Below, in pieces: positions 32,903 through 41,997 of a DNA stretch of 64,000 nt. The notes beneath the pieces were generated by a model. It searched no databases, was not told where the DNA came from, and was given only the letters and a program-made list of their open reading frames with translations. How positions within the stretch are numbered: position 1 is the first letter of the stretch; every line of letters begins with the position of its first letter. The stretch spans positions 2,232,001 to 2,296,000 of the forward strand of contig NZ_CP025546.1 in the NCBI RefSeq assembly GCF_003614435.1, read 5' to 3'. The translations under genes were made by a program, and so were the position numbers. This DNA comes from Mycobacterium paragordonae (GTDB lineage: Bacteria > Actinomycetota > Actinomycetes > Mycobacteriales > Mycobacteriaceae).

Positions 32903-33765
32903 TACTTCTGCAAGGTGAATTGATTGACGTCGATGTAGCCGTCCCGGAAGAGAGTCGCGCAGCCGGTCAGGTAGTGCATATAGCGGTCGTACATCTCTTC
33001 GGACTGGACGTCGATGGCCTGATCCTTATGTGCCGCAGGGGCTTCGGCCCACAGGTCCAGAGTCCTGGCATAGTGCGGCTGCAGTGACTGATTCCGGGTC
33101 AGCGTGAAACCCGCACCGGCCGAATGCTCTTCGACCATCTCGACGATCGGCGGAGCGCCGCCCGGGAAGATCTGAGTCTTGATGAAGTGGAAGAACCGGA
33201 TCACTCGCAGGGTGAGGGGTAGGCCCCGGTCGGTCATCTGCTGCTTGGTGAAGCCGGTGATCGTGTGCAGCATCATCACGCCGTCGGCCGGCAGGATCCG
33301 GTAAGCCTTCGCGAAGAAGTCGGCGTGCCGGTCGTGACCGAAGTGCTCGAAGGCGCCGATCGACACGATGCGGTCGACGGGTTCGTCGAACTGCTCCCAG
33401 CCCTGTAGCAGCACGCGCCGGGTGCGCGGGCTGTCCAGCTGGTCGAACGACTGCTGTACGTGGGCGGCCTGATTCTTCGACAAAGTCAGGCCGACCACGT
33501 TCACGTCGTGCTGTTCGATGGCCCGCCGCAGCGTCGCACCCCAGCCGCAGCCCACGTCCAGAAGCGTCATCCCGGGCTGCAGGCCTAGTTTGCCGAGGGA
33601 CAGGTCGATCTTGCCGATCTGCGCCTGTTCGAGCGTCATCTCATCGCGCTCGAAGAACGCACAGCTGTACGTCTGAGTCGGGTCCAGAAATAGCCGGAAG
33701 AACTCGTCAGACAAGTCGTAGTGCGCTTGCACATCGTCAAAATGTGGCGTCAAGGTGTCAACCAT
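32902..33765 (-). CDS. Cyclopropane mycolic acid synthase/methoxymycolate synthase family methyltransferase
   Basis: 287-residue S-adenosylmethionine-dependent enzyme of the CmaA/MmaA/PcaA family, which modify meromycolate chains. It has YDLSDEFFRLFLDPTQTYSCAFF, the SAM loop LLDVGCGWGATL (about 67-78), GLTLSKNQ and IGAFEHFGHDRH. Length is typical. I cannot say which modification (cyclopropane, methoxy, methyl branch) it makes. TAATCT lies 10 nt before the ATG. M. tuberculosis has no such gene between Rv2912c and Rv2911, so this is an insertion relative to that genome. Confidence 0.9.
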   Translation of the reverse strand: MVDTLTPHFDDVQAHYDLSDEFFRLFLDPTQTYSCAFFERDEMTLEQAQIGKIDLSLGKLGLQPGMTLLDVGCGWGATLRRAIEQHDVNVVGLTLSKNQAAHVQQSFDQLDSPRTRRVLLQGWEQFDEPVDRIVSIGAFEHFGHDRHADFFAKAYRILPADGVMMLHTITGFTKQQMTDRGLPLTLRVIRFFHFIKTQIFPGGAPPIVEMVEEHSAGAGFTLTRNQSLQPHYARTLDLWAEAPAAHKDQAIDVQSEEMYDRYMHYLTGCATLFRDGYIDVNQFTLQK

Positions 33766-33853
33766 AAGACCGGCCAGATTACCCTCGCGCCAGATGCGGA
33801 CACGCAGAAAAATGCCGTGCGATGCTTTGCTGTGACCGGAGCGTGCCCCGCTG

Positions 33854-34732
33854 TTACAACGAGCCGATACCCGCTTGCGGGCCGAGCGCGAAGCCCCAGT
33901 CGAACAAGCTGGCCGCCTGATCCCAGTAGGTTGGTCCGCCCTCTTTGACCAGCCCGTACATCATGGCGATCACCAACCGGCGGCCGCCGCGTGCAGCCGC
34001 TCCGACGAACGTCTTGCGCGCGGCGTTGGTGAACCCGGTCTTGCCACCGAGGGCACCCGGATAGCGCGCCAGCAGCTCATCCTGGTTCACGATCGGTTGG
34101 TCGCCGTTCTCGCCGGGAAACATCGCTGACGGCTCGGCGGTGATATTGGCGAACGTCGGGTTGGCCATGGCGGCGCGGAAGATCACCGCGAGGTCGTGTG
34201 CCGTCGACCAGCCGGAGTCATCGGGTCCGTCCAGGCCGGACGGCGTCGCCGCGTGGGTGTTCGACGCCCCCAGCGACGCGGCTTTGGCGTTCATCTTGGC
34301 CACCGCGACCTGCTGGCCGCCCAGCATGTCGGCGAGTGTGTTGGCGGCGTCGTTGCCCGACACCAGCAACAGGCCGTCGAGCAGTTGGCGCGCGGTGTAG
34401 CTGTGGCCGACTTTCACCCCGGCGCAGTTGCACTCGACCGCGGTGTCGGTGAGGTCTGCGACGACCGTGGAGTTCAGCGGCACCTCATCGAGCACCACCA
34501 GCGCCAGCAGCACCTTGATCGTGCTCGCCGGCGGGTGGGCGATGTTCTGCTCGCGGCCGGCCAGCACCTGGCCGCTGTCCATGTCGGCGACGATCCAGGT
34601 CTGCGCGGGTCCGTCCGGAATGGGCACCGAGCCCGCTGCCTGCTGGACGTCGGTGTCGGCGTGGGAGACGGGAATGGCGCCCAGCAACGTGGCCGTGAGC
34701 AGCGCGACGGCCGCGGTCATGAGCTTTCGCAT
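33854..34732 (-). CDS. dacB2: D-alanyl-D-alanine carboxypeptidase DacB2
   Basis: Penicillin-binding carboxypeptidase that trims peptidoglycan stem peptides in the periplasm. A signal peptide (MRKLMTAAVALLTATLLGAIPVSHA) is followed by the S-x-x-K motif PASTIKVL, the SxN motif VSGNDAAN, and KTG in GGKTGFTN. The 292-residue length matches Rv2911. The minus-strand TAAAAT 8 nt before the ATG is a likely -10. Its start is only 20 bp from the divergent SnoaL-like gene. Confidence 0.93.
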   Translation of the reverse strand: MRKLMTAAVALLTATLLGAIPVSHADTDVQQAAGSVPIPDGPAQTWIVADMDSGQVLAGREQNIAHPPASTIKVLLALVVLDEVPLNSTVVADLTDTAVECNCAGVKVGHSYTARQLLDGLLLVSGNDAANTLADMLGGQQVAVAKMNAKAASLGASNTHAATPSGLDGPDDSGWSTAHDLAVIFRAAMANPTFANITAEPSAMFPGENGDQPIVNQDELLARYPGALGGKTGFTNAARKTFVGAAARGGRRLVIAMMYGLVKEGGPTYWDQAASLFDWGFALGPQAGIGSL

Positions 34733-34752
34733 GGACGCAGATTTTATCGTCC

Positions 34753-35196
34753 GTGACCGCGGTGTTGAATCGAGACATGTTGAGCCTGGAAGAGATATCC
34801 GACCGTCTCGAGATCCAGCAGCTTCTCGTCGACTATTCGACGGCGATTGACCAGCGCCGATTCGACGATCTGGACAAGGTGTTCACCCCGGATGCGTACA
34901 TCGACTACACCGCCCTGGGAGGGATCGCCGGGGAGTACCCCGAGGTCAAGAAGTGGTTGTCGGAGGTGCTGCCGAACTTCCCGGTCTATTCGCACATGCT
35001 GGGCAACTTCTCGGTCCGCATTGACGGCGACACGGCATCGTCGCGGGTGATCTGCTTCAACCCGATGGTGCTCGGCGGCGAGAAGGACCAGATCCTGTTC
35101 TGCGGGCTCTGGTACGACGACGAGTTCGCGCGGACGTCCGAGGGGTGGCGGATGACCCGCCGCGTGGAGACCAAAACGTTCCAGAAGGTCATGTAG
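34753..35196 (+). CDS. SnoaL-like (nuclear transport factor 2 fold) protein
   Basis: 147 residues, same length as Rv2910c. The pattern DRLEIQQLLVDYSTAIDQRRFDDLDKVF and the GGWRM-like C-terminal strand are typical of SnoaL/NTF2-like steroid-isomerase or dehydratase folds. GTG at 34753 is used; an ATG at 34777 (MLSLEEI) is an alternative start. Function unknown. Confidence 0.82.
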   Translation: MTAVLNRDMLSLEEISDRLEIQQLLVDYSTAIDQRRFDDLDKVFTPDAYIDYTALGGIAGEYPEVKKWLSEVLPNFPVYSHMLGNFSVRIDGDTASSRVICFNPMVLGGEKDQILFCGLWYDDEFARTSEGWRMTRRVETKTFQKVM

Positions 35197-35346
35197 CCCT
35201 GGCACCGGTCGCCGCGCCGCTGGCCGCCGCGCCGCCGGCCGCCGAGATTGCCGTGAGGGTCGCGACGCGGCGCCGAACACGACCATGACGGCAATCTGGG
35301 CGACAGGAGCAAGACCGCCACGGCAATTAACGCCGGGGGACCCGGT

Positions 35347-35362
35347 TCTGGCACAATTGGCC
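35347..35362 (+). promoter_or_regulatory. Ribosomal-protein promoter motif upstream of rpsP (shared with rplS)
   Basis: TCTGGCACAATTGGCC, identical to 38662-38677 upstream of rplS. CACAAT is a reasonable -10. It lies 120 bp before rpsP, in a 285-bp gap without a gene. Confidence 0.6.
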
Positions 35363-35481
35363 GCTGTCCGCCCCACGATCACGATCGCCGGGTGGTCACA
35401 CACGCGAGGCAAAACCGGACCCTGGCATCCCGCCCTGGTCGCTGAATTGCAGCGTGACACCACAGGAGAGTCGCTTTAACC

Positions 35482-35985
35482 ATGGCTGTGAAGATCAAAC
35501 TCACCCGGCTTGGCAAGATCCGCAACCCCCAGTACCGCATCGCGGTCGCCGACGCGCGCACCCGCCGCGACGGTCGCTCCATCGAGGTCATCGGCCGCTA
35601 CCACCCGAAGGAAGAGCCGAGCCTGATCGAGATCGACTCCGAGCGCGCGCAGTACTGGCTCGGTGTCGGCGCCCAGCCCACCGAACCCGTCCTCAAGCTG
35701 CTGAAGATCACCGGTGACTGGCAGAAGTTCAAGGGGCTGCCCGGCGCCGAGGGCCGTCTGAAGGTCAAGCCGGCCAAGCCCAGCAAGCTCGAGCTGTTCA
35801 ACGCCGCGCTGGCAGCCGCCGACGGCGGACCCACCACCGAGGCCACCAAGCCGAAGAAGAAGTCCGCGCCGAAGAAGGCCGCCAAGGGCGAGGAGTCGAC
35901 TGAGGCCGCTGAGACCGCTGCCGAGCCGGCCGAGTCCGCTGCCGAGCCGGCCGCTGTCGAGGCCGCCGCCGAGACCGAGAGCTGA
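35482..35985 (+). CDS. rpsP: 30S ribosomal protein S16
   Basis: Small-subunit protein needed for 16S rRNA folding. The core ([22 protein letters not shown]... to about residue 85) is canonical. A mycobacterial C-terminal extension rich in Ala, Glu and Lys (about 110-167) follows, with repeated [18 protein letters not shown] precedes the ATG. It heads the rpsP-KH-rimM-trmD operon. Confidence 0.97.
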   Translation: MAVKIKLTRLGKIRNPQYRIAVADARTRRDGRSIEVIGRYHPKEEPSLIEIDSERAQYWLGVGAQPTEPVLKLLKITGDWQKFKGLPGAEGRLKVKPAKPSKLELFNAALAAADGGPTTEATKPKKKSAPKKAAKGEESTEAAETAAEPAESAAEPAAVEAAAETES

Positions 35986-35993
35986 TCGGCGCC

Positions 35994-36236
35994 ATGAGCA
36001 CCGTCGTGGTCGACGCCGTCGAGCACCTGGTCCGTGGCATCGTCGACAACCCCGACGATGTCCGGGTGGATCTGGTGACCAGCCGTCGTGGACGCACAGT
36101 CGAGGTCCACGTCCATCCTGACGACCTGGGCAAGGTCATCGGTCGGGGCGGGCGCACCGCTACCGCGCTGCGCACGCTGGTCGCCGGTATCGGTGGCCGC
36201 GGGATCCGCGTCGACGTGGTGGACACCGACCAGTAG
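35994..36236 (+). CDS. KH-domain RNA-binding protein (KhpA-like)
   Basis: 80-residue single KH domain with the GxxG loop [15 protein letters not shown]. Known members (KhpA, Rv2908c) bind RNA and act with KhpB in cell-envelope or division control. It lies 8 bp after rpsP and 10 bp before rimM, so it is co-transcribed. Confidence 0.93.
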   Translation: MSTVVVDAVEHLVRGIVDNPDDVRVDLVTSRRGRTVEVHVHPDDLGKVIGRGGRTATALRTLVAGIGGRGIRVDVVDTDQ

Positions 36237-36246
36237 CAGCGCTCAC

Positions 36247-36768
36247 ATGGAGCTGATCGTCGGGCGCGTGGCGAAGGCGCACGGCATCTCCGGCGAACTC
36301 GTCGTCGACGTCCGCACCGACGATCCCGACGTCCGGTTCGCACCGGGCGCCACGTTGCGCGCCAAGAAACCCCGCAACCCGGGTCCGGTCCGGAGCTACG
36401 TCGTCGAAAGCGCGCGTCCGCACGGCGCCCGGCTGCTGGTGCGGCTGGCCGGCGTCGACGACCGGGATGGCGCCGATGCGATGCGGGGCAGCCTGTTCGT
36501 CATCGATTCCGAAGAGCTGCCACCGATCGACGAGCCGGACACCTACTACGACCACCAGCTGGAAGGACTGCGCGTCCGCACCAAAGCGGGTCAGGAGATC
36601 GGCGTCGTAGCCGAAGTCCTGCACACTAGCGGCGGCGAATTGCTTTCGGTCAGAAGCGAATCCGGTGAAGTGCTGGTGCCGTTCGTGAGCGCGATCGTCA
36701 CCTCGGTGTCGCTGGACGACGGCACGCTCGAGATCGAACCGCCGGACGGCCTGTTGGATCTGGGATGA
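36247..36768 (+). CDS. rimM: 16S rRNA processing protein RimM
   Basis: Assembly factor for the 30S head, binding S19. The 173 residues begin [20 protein letters not shown] and include the PRC-barrel part [11 protein letters not shown] and VPFVSAIV. The start at 36247 fits homologue length, although the frame is open further upstream. Its stop overlaps the trmD start (ATGA). Confidence 0.95.
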   Translation: MELIVGRVAKAHGISGELVVDVRTDDPDVRFAPGATLRAKKPRNPGPVRSYVVESARPHGARLLVRLAGVDDRDGADAMRGSLFVIDSEELPPIDEPDTYYDHQLEGLRVRTKAGQEIGVVAEVLHTSGGELLSVRSESGEVLVPFVSAIVTSVSLDDGTLEIEPPDGLLDLG

Positions 36769-37451
36769 GAATCGACGTCGTCACGATCTTCCCGGCGTAT
36801 CTGCAGCCGTTGCGAGAATCATTGCCGGGCAAGGCTATTGCATCGGGTCTCGTCGACCTGCAGGTGCACGATCTGCGCCGGTGGACCCACGACGTGCACC
36901 ACTCGGTGGACGACTCGCCCTACGGCGGGGGACCGGGCATGGTCATGAAGGCGCCGGTGTGGGGTGAGGCGCTGGACGAAATATGCTCCGAAGAAACGGT
37001 TTTGGTGGTGCCCAGCCCGGCCGGCGTGCTGTTCAACCAGGCCACCGCGCAGCGTTGGAGCTCCGAGCGGCACCTGGTGTTCGCCTGCGGCCGCTACGAG
37101 GGCATTGATCAGCGCGTCGTGGAGGACTCCGCGCGCCGGATGCGCGTCGAAGAGGTGTCGATCGGTGACTACGTGTTGCCGGGCGGCGAGTCGGCGGCAC
37201 TGGTGATGATCGAGGCCGTGCTGCGACTGATGACCGGAGTGCTGGGCAATCCCGCATCGGCTCAACATGATTCGCACTCGCCGGCGTTGGACCGGCTGCT
37301 CGAGGGGCCCAGCTACACCCGCCCGCCGAGCTGGCGCGGCCTGGACGTCCCGGAGATTCTGTTGTCGGGTGACCATGCGCGGATCGCGGCTTGGCGCCGC
37401 GAGGTGTCTATGCAGCGCACCCGTGACCGCCGGCCCGAACTGCTGGACTGA
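36765..37451 (+). CDS. trmD: tRNA (guanine-N1)-methyltransferase
   Basis: Methylates G37 of tRNAs using S-adenosylmethionine, preventing frameshifts. The trefoil-knot SPOUT fold is recognisable: [13 protein letters not shown], the loop [27 protein letters not shown] and [15 protein letters not shown]. It has 228 residues. It overlaps rimM by 4 nt and ends the operon; lppW faces it. Confidence 0.97.
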   Translation: MRIDVVTIFPAYLQPLRESLPGKAIASGLVDLQVHDLRRWTHDVHHSVDDSPYGGGPGMVMKAPVWGEALDEICSEETVLVVPSPAGVLFNQATAQRWSSERHLVFACGRYEGIDQRVVEDSARRMRVEEVSIGDYVLPGGESAALVMIEAVLRLMTGVLGNPASAQHDSHSPALDRLLEGPSYTRPPSWRGLDVPEILLSGDHARIAAWRREVSMQRTRDRRPELLD

Positions 37452-37474
37452 GTTCCCGGCTACTCGCGCCGAAA

Positions 37475-38434
37475 CTAGATGCGGCCGTTGGGGAATATCG
37501 TCTTGACGGCCTGGGTGATCGTCTCGCGCGCGGTCGCGTCGTCGGAGGGCTGCAGCGACTCGATCACCATGATGTAGCGGCGGTCCTTGCCGATCACACC
37601 GGTCGACAGGTGCATCCAGTCGGCGCCGATGCAACACATCCAGCCCTGCTTGACCGCGACGGGCTCCGCGTACAGCCCGTCGGGGATGCCGAACCGCTGG
37701 GGGTAACCGTCGATGCCCGTCGGGGTCGACTTGGCCAGGTCGCTGAAGATGAGCCGGGCGCGCTCCATGGGCAGTCCGCCCGAGCCGTCGAGCAGCATCT
37801 CGTAGTAGCGGATCAGGTCGGGCGCCGAACTGATGGTGTTCCACCACCGCCCGTCGCTAGGCGGCGCCGTCGATGTCAGGCCGTACCGGCTGGCCACCTG
37901 GGTGATGATGGAGTCGCCGCCGTCCGCGCCCCAGAAACGCTCCGCCGCGCCGTCGTCGGAGGACTGCAACATCACGTCCAGTGACTGGCGGTCCTCGGGG
38001 GAGAGCACGGACCTGCCTTCAGCCTCGCGCAGCAGCAGGTCGTCGGCGATGAACAGTTTCGCCACCGACGCCGTGGCGATGATCTGGCTGTTGCCGTTGG
38101 AGACCAGCTGGTGGGTGGCGCGGTCGAGGATGGCCACCGAGAGGGTGGCGCCGCTCGCCGCGGCCTGGTCGGTGGCCTGCTGGATGCGGGCCTGAACGCC
38201 GGTGAGACCACCCGACGCCAGGGTGGTCGGCAGCGCCATCGGCTGTGCGGTCGGGGTGATGGCCCGCAGGAGCAGTTCGACCAGTTGCTGCTGGGGCTGC
38301 CCCTGCTGCTGGGTCGTGGCCGGATCGGTTGTGGAGTTGAACGCCTTGGCGTGGACCGTCGCCTCGCAACCGGCGACCACCACCAACGCCGCCGCCGCTA
38401 CGGCGGAAAGCAACGTCAGCGGCCGGGCTCGCAT
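37475..38434 (-). CDS. lppW: Lipoprotein LppW, beta-lactamase-like fold
   Basis: 319-residue lipoprotein with signal segment MRARPLTLLSAVAAAALVVVAGC; the lipobox is VAGC. The mature part resembles class A beta-lactamases, with ATASVAKLF supplying a possible S-x-x-K, but other catalytic motifs are not obvious. The ATG at 38434 is chosen because AAGGAG lies 5 nt upstream and a signal peptide follows; a longer frame exists upstream. It sits between trmD and rplS as in M. tuberculosis (Rv2905). Enzymatic activity unknown. Confidence 0.88.
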   Translation of the reverse strand: MRARPLTLLSAVAAAALVVVAGCEATVHAKAFNSTTDPATTQQQGQPQQQLVELLLRAITPTAQPMALPTTLASGGLTGVQARIQQATDQAAASGATLSVAILDRATHQLVSNGNSQIIATASVAKLFIADDLLLREAEGRSVLSPEDRQSLDVMLQSSDDGAAERFWGADGGDSIITQVASRYGLTSTAPPSDGRWWNTISSAPDLIRYYEMLLDGSGGLPMERARLIFSDLAKSTPTGIDGYPQRFGIPDGLYAEPVAVKQGWMCCIGADWMHLSTGVIGKDRRYIMVIESLQPSDDATARETITQAVKTIFPNGRI

Positions 38435-38825
38435 TGCAACTCCTTGGGCATACTCGGGCGTCTTCAAGGCATCTTCAAGGCATCCGTCGGGGCGGGCCGT
38501 GCGCAATTCCGAGCCGTCGGCCCCGGTTATCCGCCTGAACGGGTCCGTGGGGAGGGTTCGGATCCGCGCGGTCTGACCCCAGCTATATGTACCACTTGCA
38601 GGCGGTTTAGGGCGGGCGCGAACCACTACAGTTTCCTGTGATTTTCACTGCATGCGCCCCGTCTGGCACAATTGGCCAGTTGTCTTTCAGCGGTTGTCGG
38701 CGGGCCGGGTGCCTACCGCCTGCTGAGGGGTACACCCAAGAAGCCCTAACCATCGGCTTGGTGACCGTCGCACGCCTGCGTGCGGGCGGTCAGCGAAGCC
38801 GCGACCCCGAGGAAGTGTCTTTCCA
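38435..38825. other. Divergent intergenic region lppW / rplS
   Basis: 391 bp with no gene that I can support. It contains the rplS promoter motif at 38662-38677 and leaves a leader of about 140 nt before rplS. CTTCAAGGCATCTTCAAGGCATC (38463-38485) is a short direct repeat near lppW. Confidence 0.6.
38662..38677 (+). promoter_or_regulatory. Ribosomal-protein promoter motif upstream of rplS (shared with rpsP)
   Basis: Same 16-mer as upstream of rpsP. Here TTCACT lies 17 bp before CACAAT, giving a fair -35/-10 pair. Confidence 0.62.
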
Positions 38826-39167
38826 ATGAACAGGCTGGACTTCGTCGACCAGGCGTCGCTGCGCGACGACATCCCCGCGTTCAACCCGGGCGACACCATC
38901 AACGTGCACGTCAAGGTGATCGAGGGCGCCAAAGAGCGCATCCAGGTCTTCAAGGGCGTGGTGATCCGTCGGCAGGGTGGCGGCATCCGCGAGACGTTCA
39001 CCGTGCGCAAGGAGAGCTATGGCGTCGGCGTCGAGCGGACCTTCCCGGTCCACTCGCCGAACATCGACCACATCGAGGTGGTGACCCGTGGCGACGTCCG
39101 TCGCGCCAAGCTGTACTACCTGCGCGAGCTCCGCGGCAAGAAGGCCAAGATCAAGGAAAAGCGCTGA
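38826..39167 (+). CDS. rplS: 50S ribosomal protein L19
   Basis: 113-residue large-subunit protein at the 30S-50S interface. Features are [28 protein letters not shown] and the basic end [12 protein letters not shown]. Its own promoter and leader separate it from trmD because lppW lies between. lepB follows. Confidence 0.97.
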   Translation: MNRLDFVDQASLRDDIPAFNPGDTINVHVKVIEGAKERIQVFKGVVIRRQGGGIRETFTVRKESYGVGVERTFPVHSPNIDHIEVVTRGDVRRAKLYYLRELRGKKAKIKEKR

Positions 39168-39212
39168 CCGCGGACGCGACCCGGCGTCCACAACCGTACC
39201 TCCCGTGCTGGC

Positions 39213-39218
39213 TACGCT
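39213..39218 (+). promoter_or_regulatory. -10 element of a putative leaderless lepB promoter
   Basis: TACGCT, 6 nt, then the GTG of lepB; no Shine-Dalgarno sequence. Confidence 0.5.
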
Positions 39219-39224
39219 AATCCC

Positions 39225-40097
39225 GTGACTGACACTGAGGATTCTTCTCCGGAGGACCTGCCCTCGGAGCGCCGGCCGGACACCGGCACGCCGAATGCCG
39301 GCAAGCCGGAGACCGACCCGAAGGCCGAGGCTGTCCCGGACCCCGAGGCGAAGTCGGACCCCAAGGCAAAGCCGAAGAAGGAAAAGCCGGAGAAGCGGTC
39401 GACCCTTCGGGAGCTCACCACGCTCGCCGTCGTCGCGATCGTTCTCTACTACGTGATGCTGACGTTCGTCGCGCGTCCGTACCTGATCCCGTCCGAATCG
39501 ATGGAGCCCACGCTGCATGGCTGCTCCACGTGTGTCGGCGACCGCATCATGGTCGACAAGATCACCTACCGGTTCAGCTCGCCGAAACCGGGTGACGTCA
39601 TCGTCTTCAAGGGACCGCCGTCGTGGAATGTGGGCTACAAGTCGATCCGGTCGCCCAACACCCTGCTGCGGTGGGCCCAGAACGCGCTGTCGTTCATCGG
39701 TTTTGTGCCACCCGACGAGAACGACTTGGTCAAGCGGGTGATCGCGGTCGGCGGGCAGACGGTGCAGTGTCGCGCGGACACCGGCCTGACGGTCAACGGC
39801 AAGCCGGTGAAGGAGCCGTACCTGGACCCGTCCACGATGATGGCCGATCCGTCGGTCTATCCGTGCCTGGGCAGTGAGTTCGGGCCTGTCACGGTGCCGC
39901 AGGGACGGTTGTGGGTGATGGGCGACAACCGCACCCACTCCGCAGATTCGCGCGCTCACTGCCCGATGCAGTGCACGGGTGACCCGATGGCGGGCACCGT
40001 CCCGGTCGACAACGTCATCGGCAAGGCCAGGTTCATCGTGTGGCCGCCGAAGCGATGGGGTGGTGTGGGTTCGATCGACCCTCAGCAGGGTCAGTAA
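39225..40097 (+). CDS. lepB: Signal peptidase I
   Basis: Membrane serine protease that removes signal peptides. The 290 residues have a charged Pro/Glu/Lys cytoplasmic tail (about 1-60) and a transmembrane helix ([19 protein letters not shown]). The nucleophile is in PSESMEPTL, the general-base Lys in [10 protein letters not shown], and the conserved [12 protein letters not shown] box is present. The start GTG appears leaderless. rnhB follows after 2 bp. Confidence 0.96.
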   Translation: MTDTEDSSPEDLPSERRPDTGTPNAGKPETDPKAEAVPDPEAKSDPKAKPKKEKPEKRSTLRELTTLAVVAIVLYYVMLTFVARPYLIPSESMEPTLHGCSTCVGDRIMVDKITYRFSSPKPGDVIVFKGPPSWNVGYKSIRSPNTLLRWAQNALSFIGFVPPDENDLVKRVIAVGGQTVQCRADTGLTVNGKPVKEPYLDPSTMMADPSVYPCLGSEFGPVTVPQGRLWVMGDNRTHSADSRAHCPMQCTGDPMAGTVPVDNVIGKARFIVWPPKRWGGVGSIDPQQGQ

Positions 40098-40099
40098 CC

Positions 40100-40837
40100 A
40101 TGGCCACGACCTGGCCACCGCGCACGGTGATTCGCAAGTCGTCCGGTCTGCGCACGCTGGAATCGGCGCTGTACCGCAGCGGTCTGGGCCCGGTCGCCGG
40201 GGTGGACGAGGTGGGTCGCGGAGCCTGCGCCGGGCCGCTGGTCGTGGCCGCGTGTGTGCTCGGTCCGGGACGCTTGGAAAGCCTTGCCGCTCTTGATGAT
40301 TCGAAGAAGCTCACCGAGAAGGCCCGGGAGCGGCTGTTCCCGCTGATCCGCCGTTACGCGCTGGCCTATCACGTGGTGATCATCCCGTCGACCGAGGTGG
40401 ACCGCCGCGGCGTGCACGTGGCCAACATTGAAGGCATGCGGCGCGCGGTGGCCGGCCTGTCGCTGCGGCCGGGATACGTGCTGAGCGACGGCTTCCGGGT
40501 GCCCGGCCTGTCGGTCCCTTCGCTGCCGGTGATCGGCGGTGACGCGGCGGCCGCCTGTATCGCCGCGGCCAGCGTGCTGGCGAAAGTCAGCCGGGACAGG
40601 CTGATGGTCGCCATGGACGCCGAACACCCCGGCTACGGCTTCGCCGACCACAAGGGCTACAGCACTCCCGCGCACAGCCGCGCGCTGGCTCAGCTGGGTC
40701 CGTGCCCGCACCATCGCTATTCGTTCATCAACGTGCGGCGGGTGGCGACGGGCGGCACAGTCGAGTTCGTGGCCGAATGCCCGCCGGATCCGCTGGGCCC
40801 TCCCGGGGCACCCCTTGATGGCGACGATTTCCGTTGA
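40100..40837 (+). CDS. rnhB: Ribonuclease HII
   Basis: Cleaves RNA in RNA-DNA hybrids, including single ribonucleotides. The metal-site motif [20 protein letters not shown] is near residue 35, with further acidic residues in [15 protein letters not shown] and [16 protein letters not shown]. It has 245 residues; ATG at 40100 is just after lepB. Confidence 0.96.
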   Translation: MATTWPPRTVIRKSSGLRTLESALYRSGLGPVAGVDEVGRGACAGPLVVAACVLGPGRLESLAALDDSKKLTEKARERLFPLIRRYALAYHVVIIPSTEVDRRGVHVANIEGMRRAVAGLSLRPGYVLSDGFRVPGLSVPSLPVIGGDAAAACIAAASVLAKVSRDRLMVAMDAEHPGYGFADHKGYSTPAHSRALAQLGPCPHHRYSFINVRRVATGGTVEFVAECPPDPLGPPGAPLDGDDFR

Positions 40838-40880
40838 GAGAAGATGGGGCAGCAGCTCCGGGAGAAGGACGTCTGAACTG

Positions 40881-41186
40881 ATGAGTGCTGAGGATCTCGA
40901 GAAGTACGAAACCGAGATGGAGCTCTCGCTGTACCGCGAATACAAGGACATCGTCGGTCAGTTCAGCTATGTCGTGGAGACCGAGCGCCGCTTCTATCTC
41001 GCCAACAGCGTGGAGATGGTGCCGCGCAACGCCGACGGCGAGGTGTATTTCGAACTGCGGCTGGCCGACGCGTGGGTGTGGGACATGTACCGGCCGGCCC
41101 GCTTCGTCAAGCAGGTGCGGGTGGTCACGTTCAAAGACGTCAACATCGAAGAGGTCGAGAAGCCCGAACTGCGGCTGCCCGAATGA
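40881..41186 (+). CDS. DUF2469 protein
   Basis: 101-residue acidic protein conserved in actinobacteria next to rnhB (Rv2901c, same length). It has a Glu-rich N-terminal helix (SAEDLEKYETEMELSLYREYKDIVGQF) and a strand-rich remainder. No function is known. The ATG at 40881 is used because homologues start here; the frame is open upstream from 40815. Confidence 0.9.
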   Translation: MSAEDLEKYETEMELSLYREYKDIVGQFSYVVETERRFYLANSVEMVPRNADGEVYFELRLADAWVWDMYRPARFVKQVRVVTFKDVNIEEVEKPELRLPE

Positions 41187-41190
41187 CGGC

Positions 41191-41940
41191 TTAGGAGCTC
41201 TCCTCCGAGTCCGGAAGGTTGCCGCGGGACTCGATGACCTTGCGGGCCACGTCGGCGAGCTTGATGTTGAGGCCTTGGGAGTGGCGGCGCAGCAGATCGA
41301 AGGCGTCGTCCTCGTTCATGTCGTGCAGCATCATCAGCATGCCGACGGCCTTGCCGATCTCCCGGTTGCTCAGCAGCCCGCGGCGCAGGCTGGTGGCGTC
41401 CTCGCCGTGGGCGATGGCGTTGATGGCGACGCTGGCGAAGGACGCCAGCACCGCGGCGCGCCCGGCCGCCTCCGAGTCGAAGACGTTGGGCGTTTCGCTG
41501 AACAGGTTCAGTGCGGCGCCCTTGCGCTTGTCGATCAGCAGCCGAAACCCCATGGCGCCACGCACCGGCGTCTCCTCGACCAGCCGGGCGGCGAAGTGCG
41601 GCCACTGGTTGGGCTTGGTGAGGTCGGGTTCCACCTGCGGCGTTTCCTCTTCGATCGCATCGATGCAGGGGCCGTCGCCGGAGCGGCGTTCCAGGTCGTC
41701 GACGCGGTGCGCCAGCCGCGAACTGGCGCCCACCGTCACATAGCGATCGTCGCGCTTGACCAGCAGACTCGCGTGGTCGCAGCCCGGCACCACCAGGGTG
41801 GCCGCCACACAGATCGCGGCGTACATCTGGGTCACATCAGAACCCTGGTAGATGATCTCGGCAAGTGCGGCGAAAACCGTTGCCGGGTCAGCCGTGAGTG
41901 CACCGGGTGCTGCACTCGCGGCGTTGGGCTCGTCGGCCAC
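41191..41940 (-). CDS. GAF-ANTAR domain protein (putative RNA-binding antiterminator)
   Basis: 249 residues. A GAF sensor domain occupies about 20-170 and a C-terminal ANTAR domain about 185-240 (LLSNREIGKAVGMLMMLHDMNEDDAFDLLRRHSQ). ANTAR proteins bind paired hairpins in nascent RNA to prevent termination; GAF domains sense small ligands or redox state. AAAGGAGGA lies 6 nt before the GTG. It sits in the place where fdhF is found in M. tuberculosis and is the first of three accessory genes. Its RNA target is unknown. Confidence 0.88.
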   Translation of the reverse strand: MADEPNAASAAPGALTADPATVFAALAEIIYQGSDVTQMYAAICVAATLVVPGCDHASLLVKRDDRYVTVGASSRLAHRVDDLERRSGDGPCIDAIEEETPQVEPDLTKPNQWPHFAARLVEETPVRGAMGFRLLIDKRKGAALNLFSETPNVFDSEAAGRAAVLASFASVAINAIAHGEDATSLRRGLLSNREIGKAVGMLMMLHDMNEDDAFDLLRRHSQGLNIKLADVARKVIESRGNLPDSEESS

Positions 41941-41997
41941 GTCGCTTCCTCCTTTCGGCGCTGCTATCGCCGTAGAGTAGCGGGGCCGCGCGCGGCC

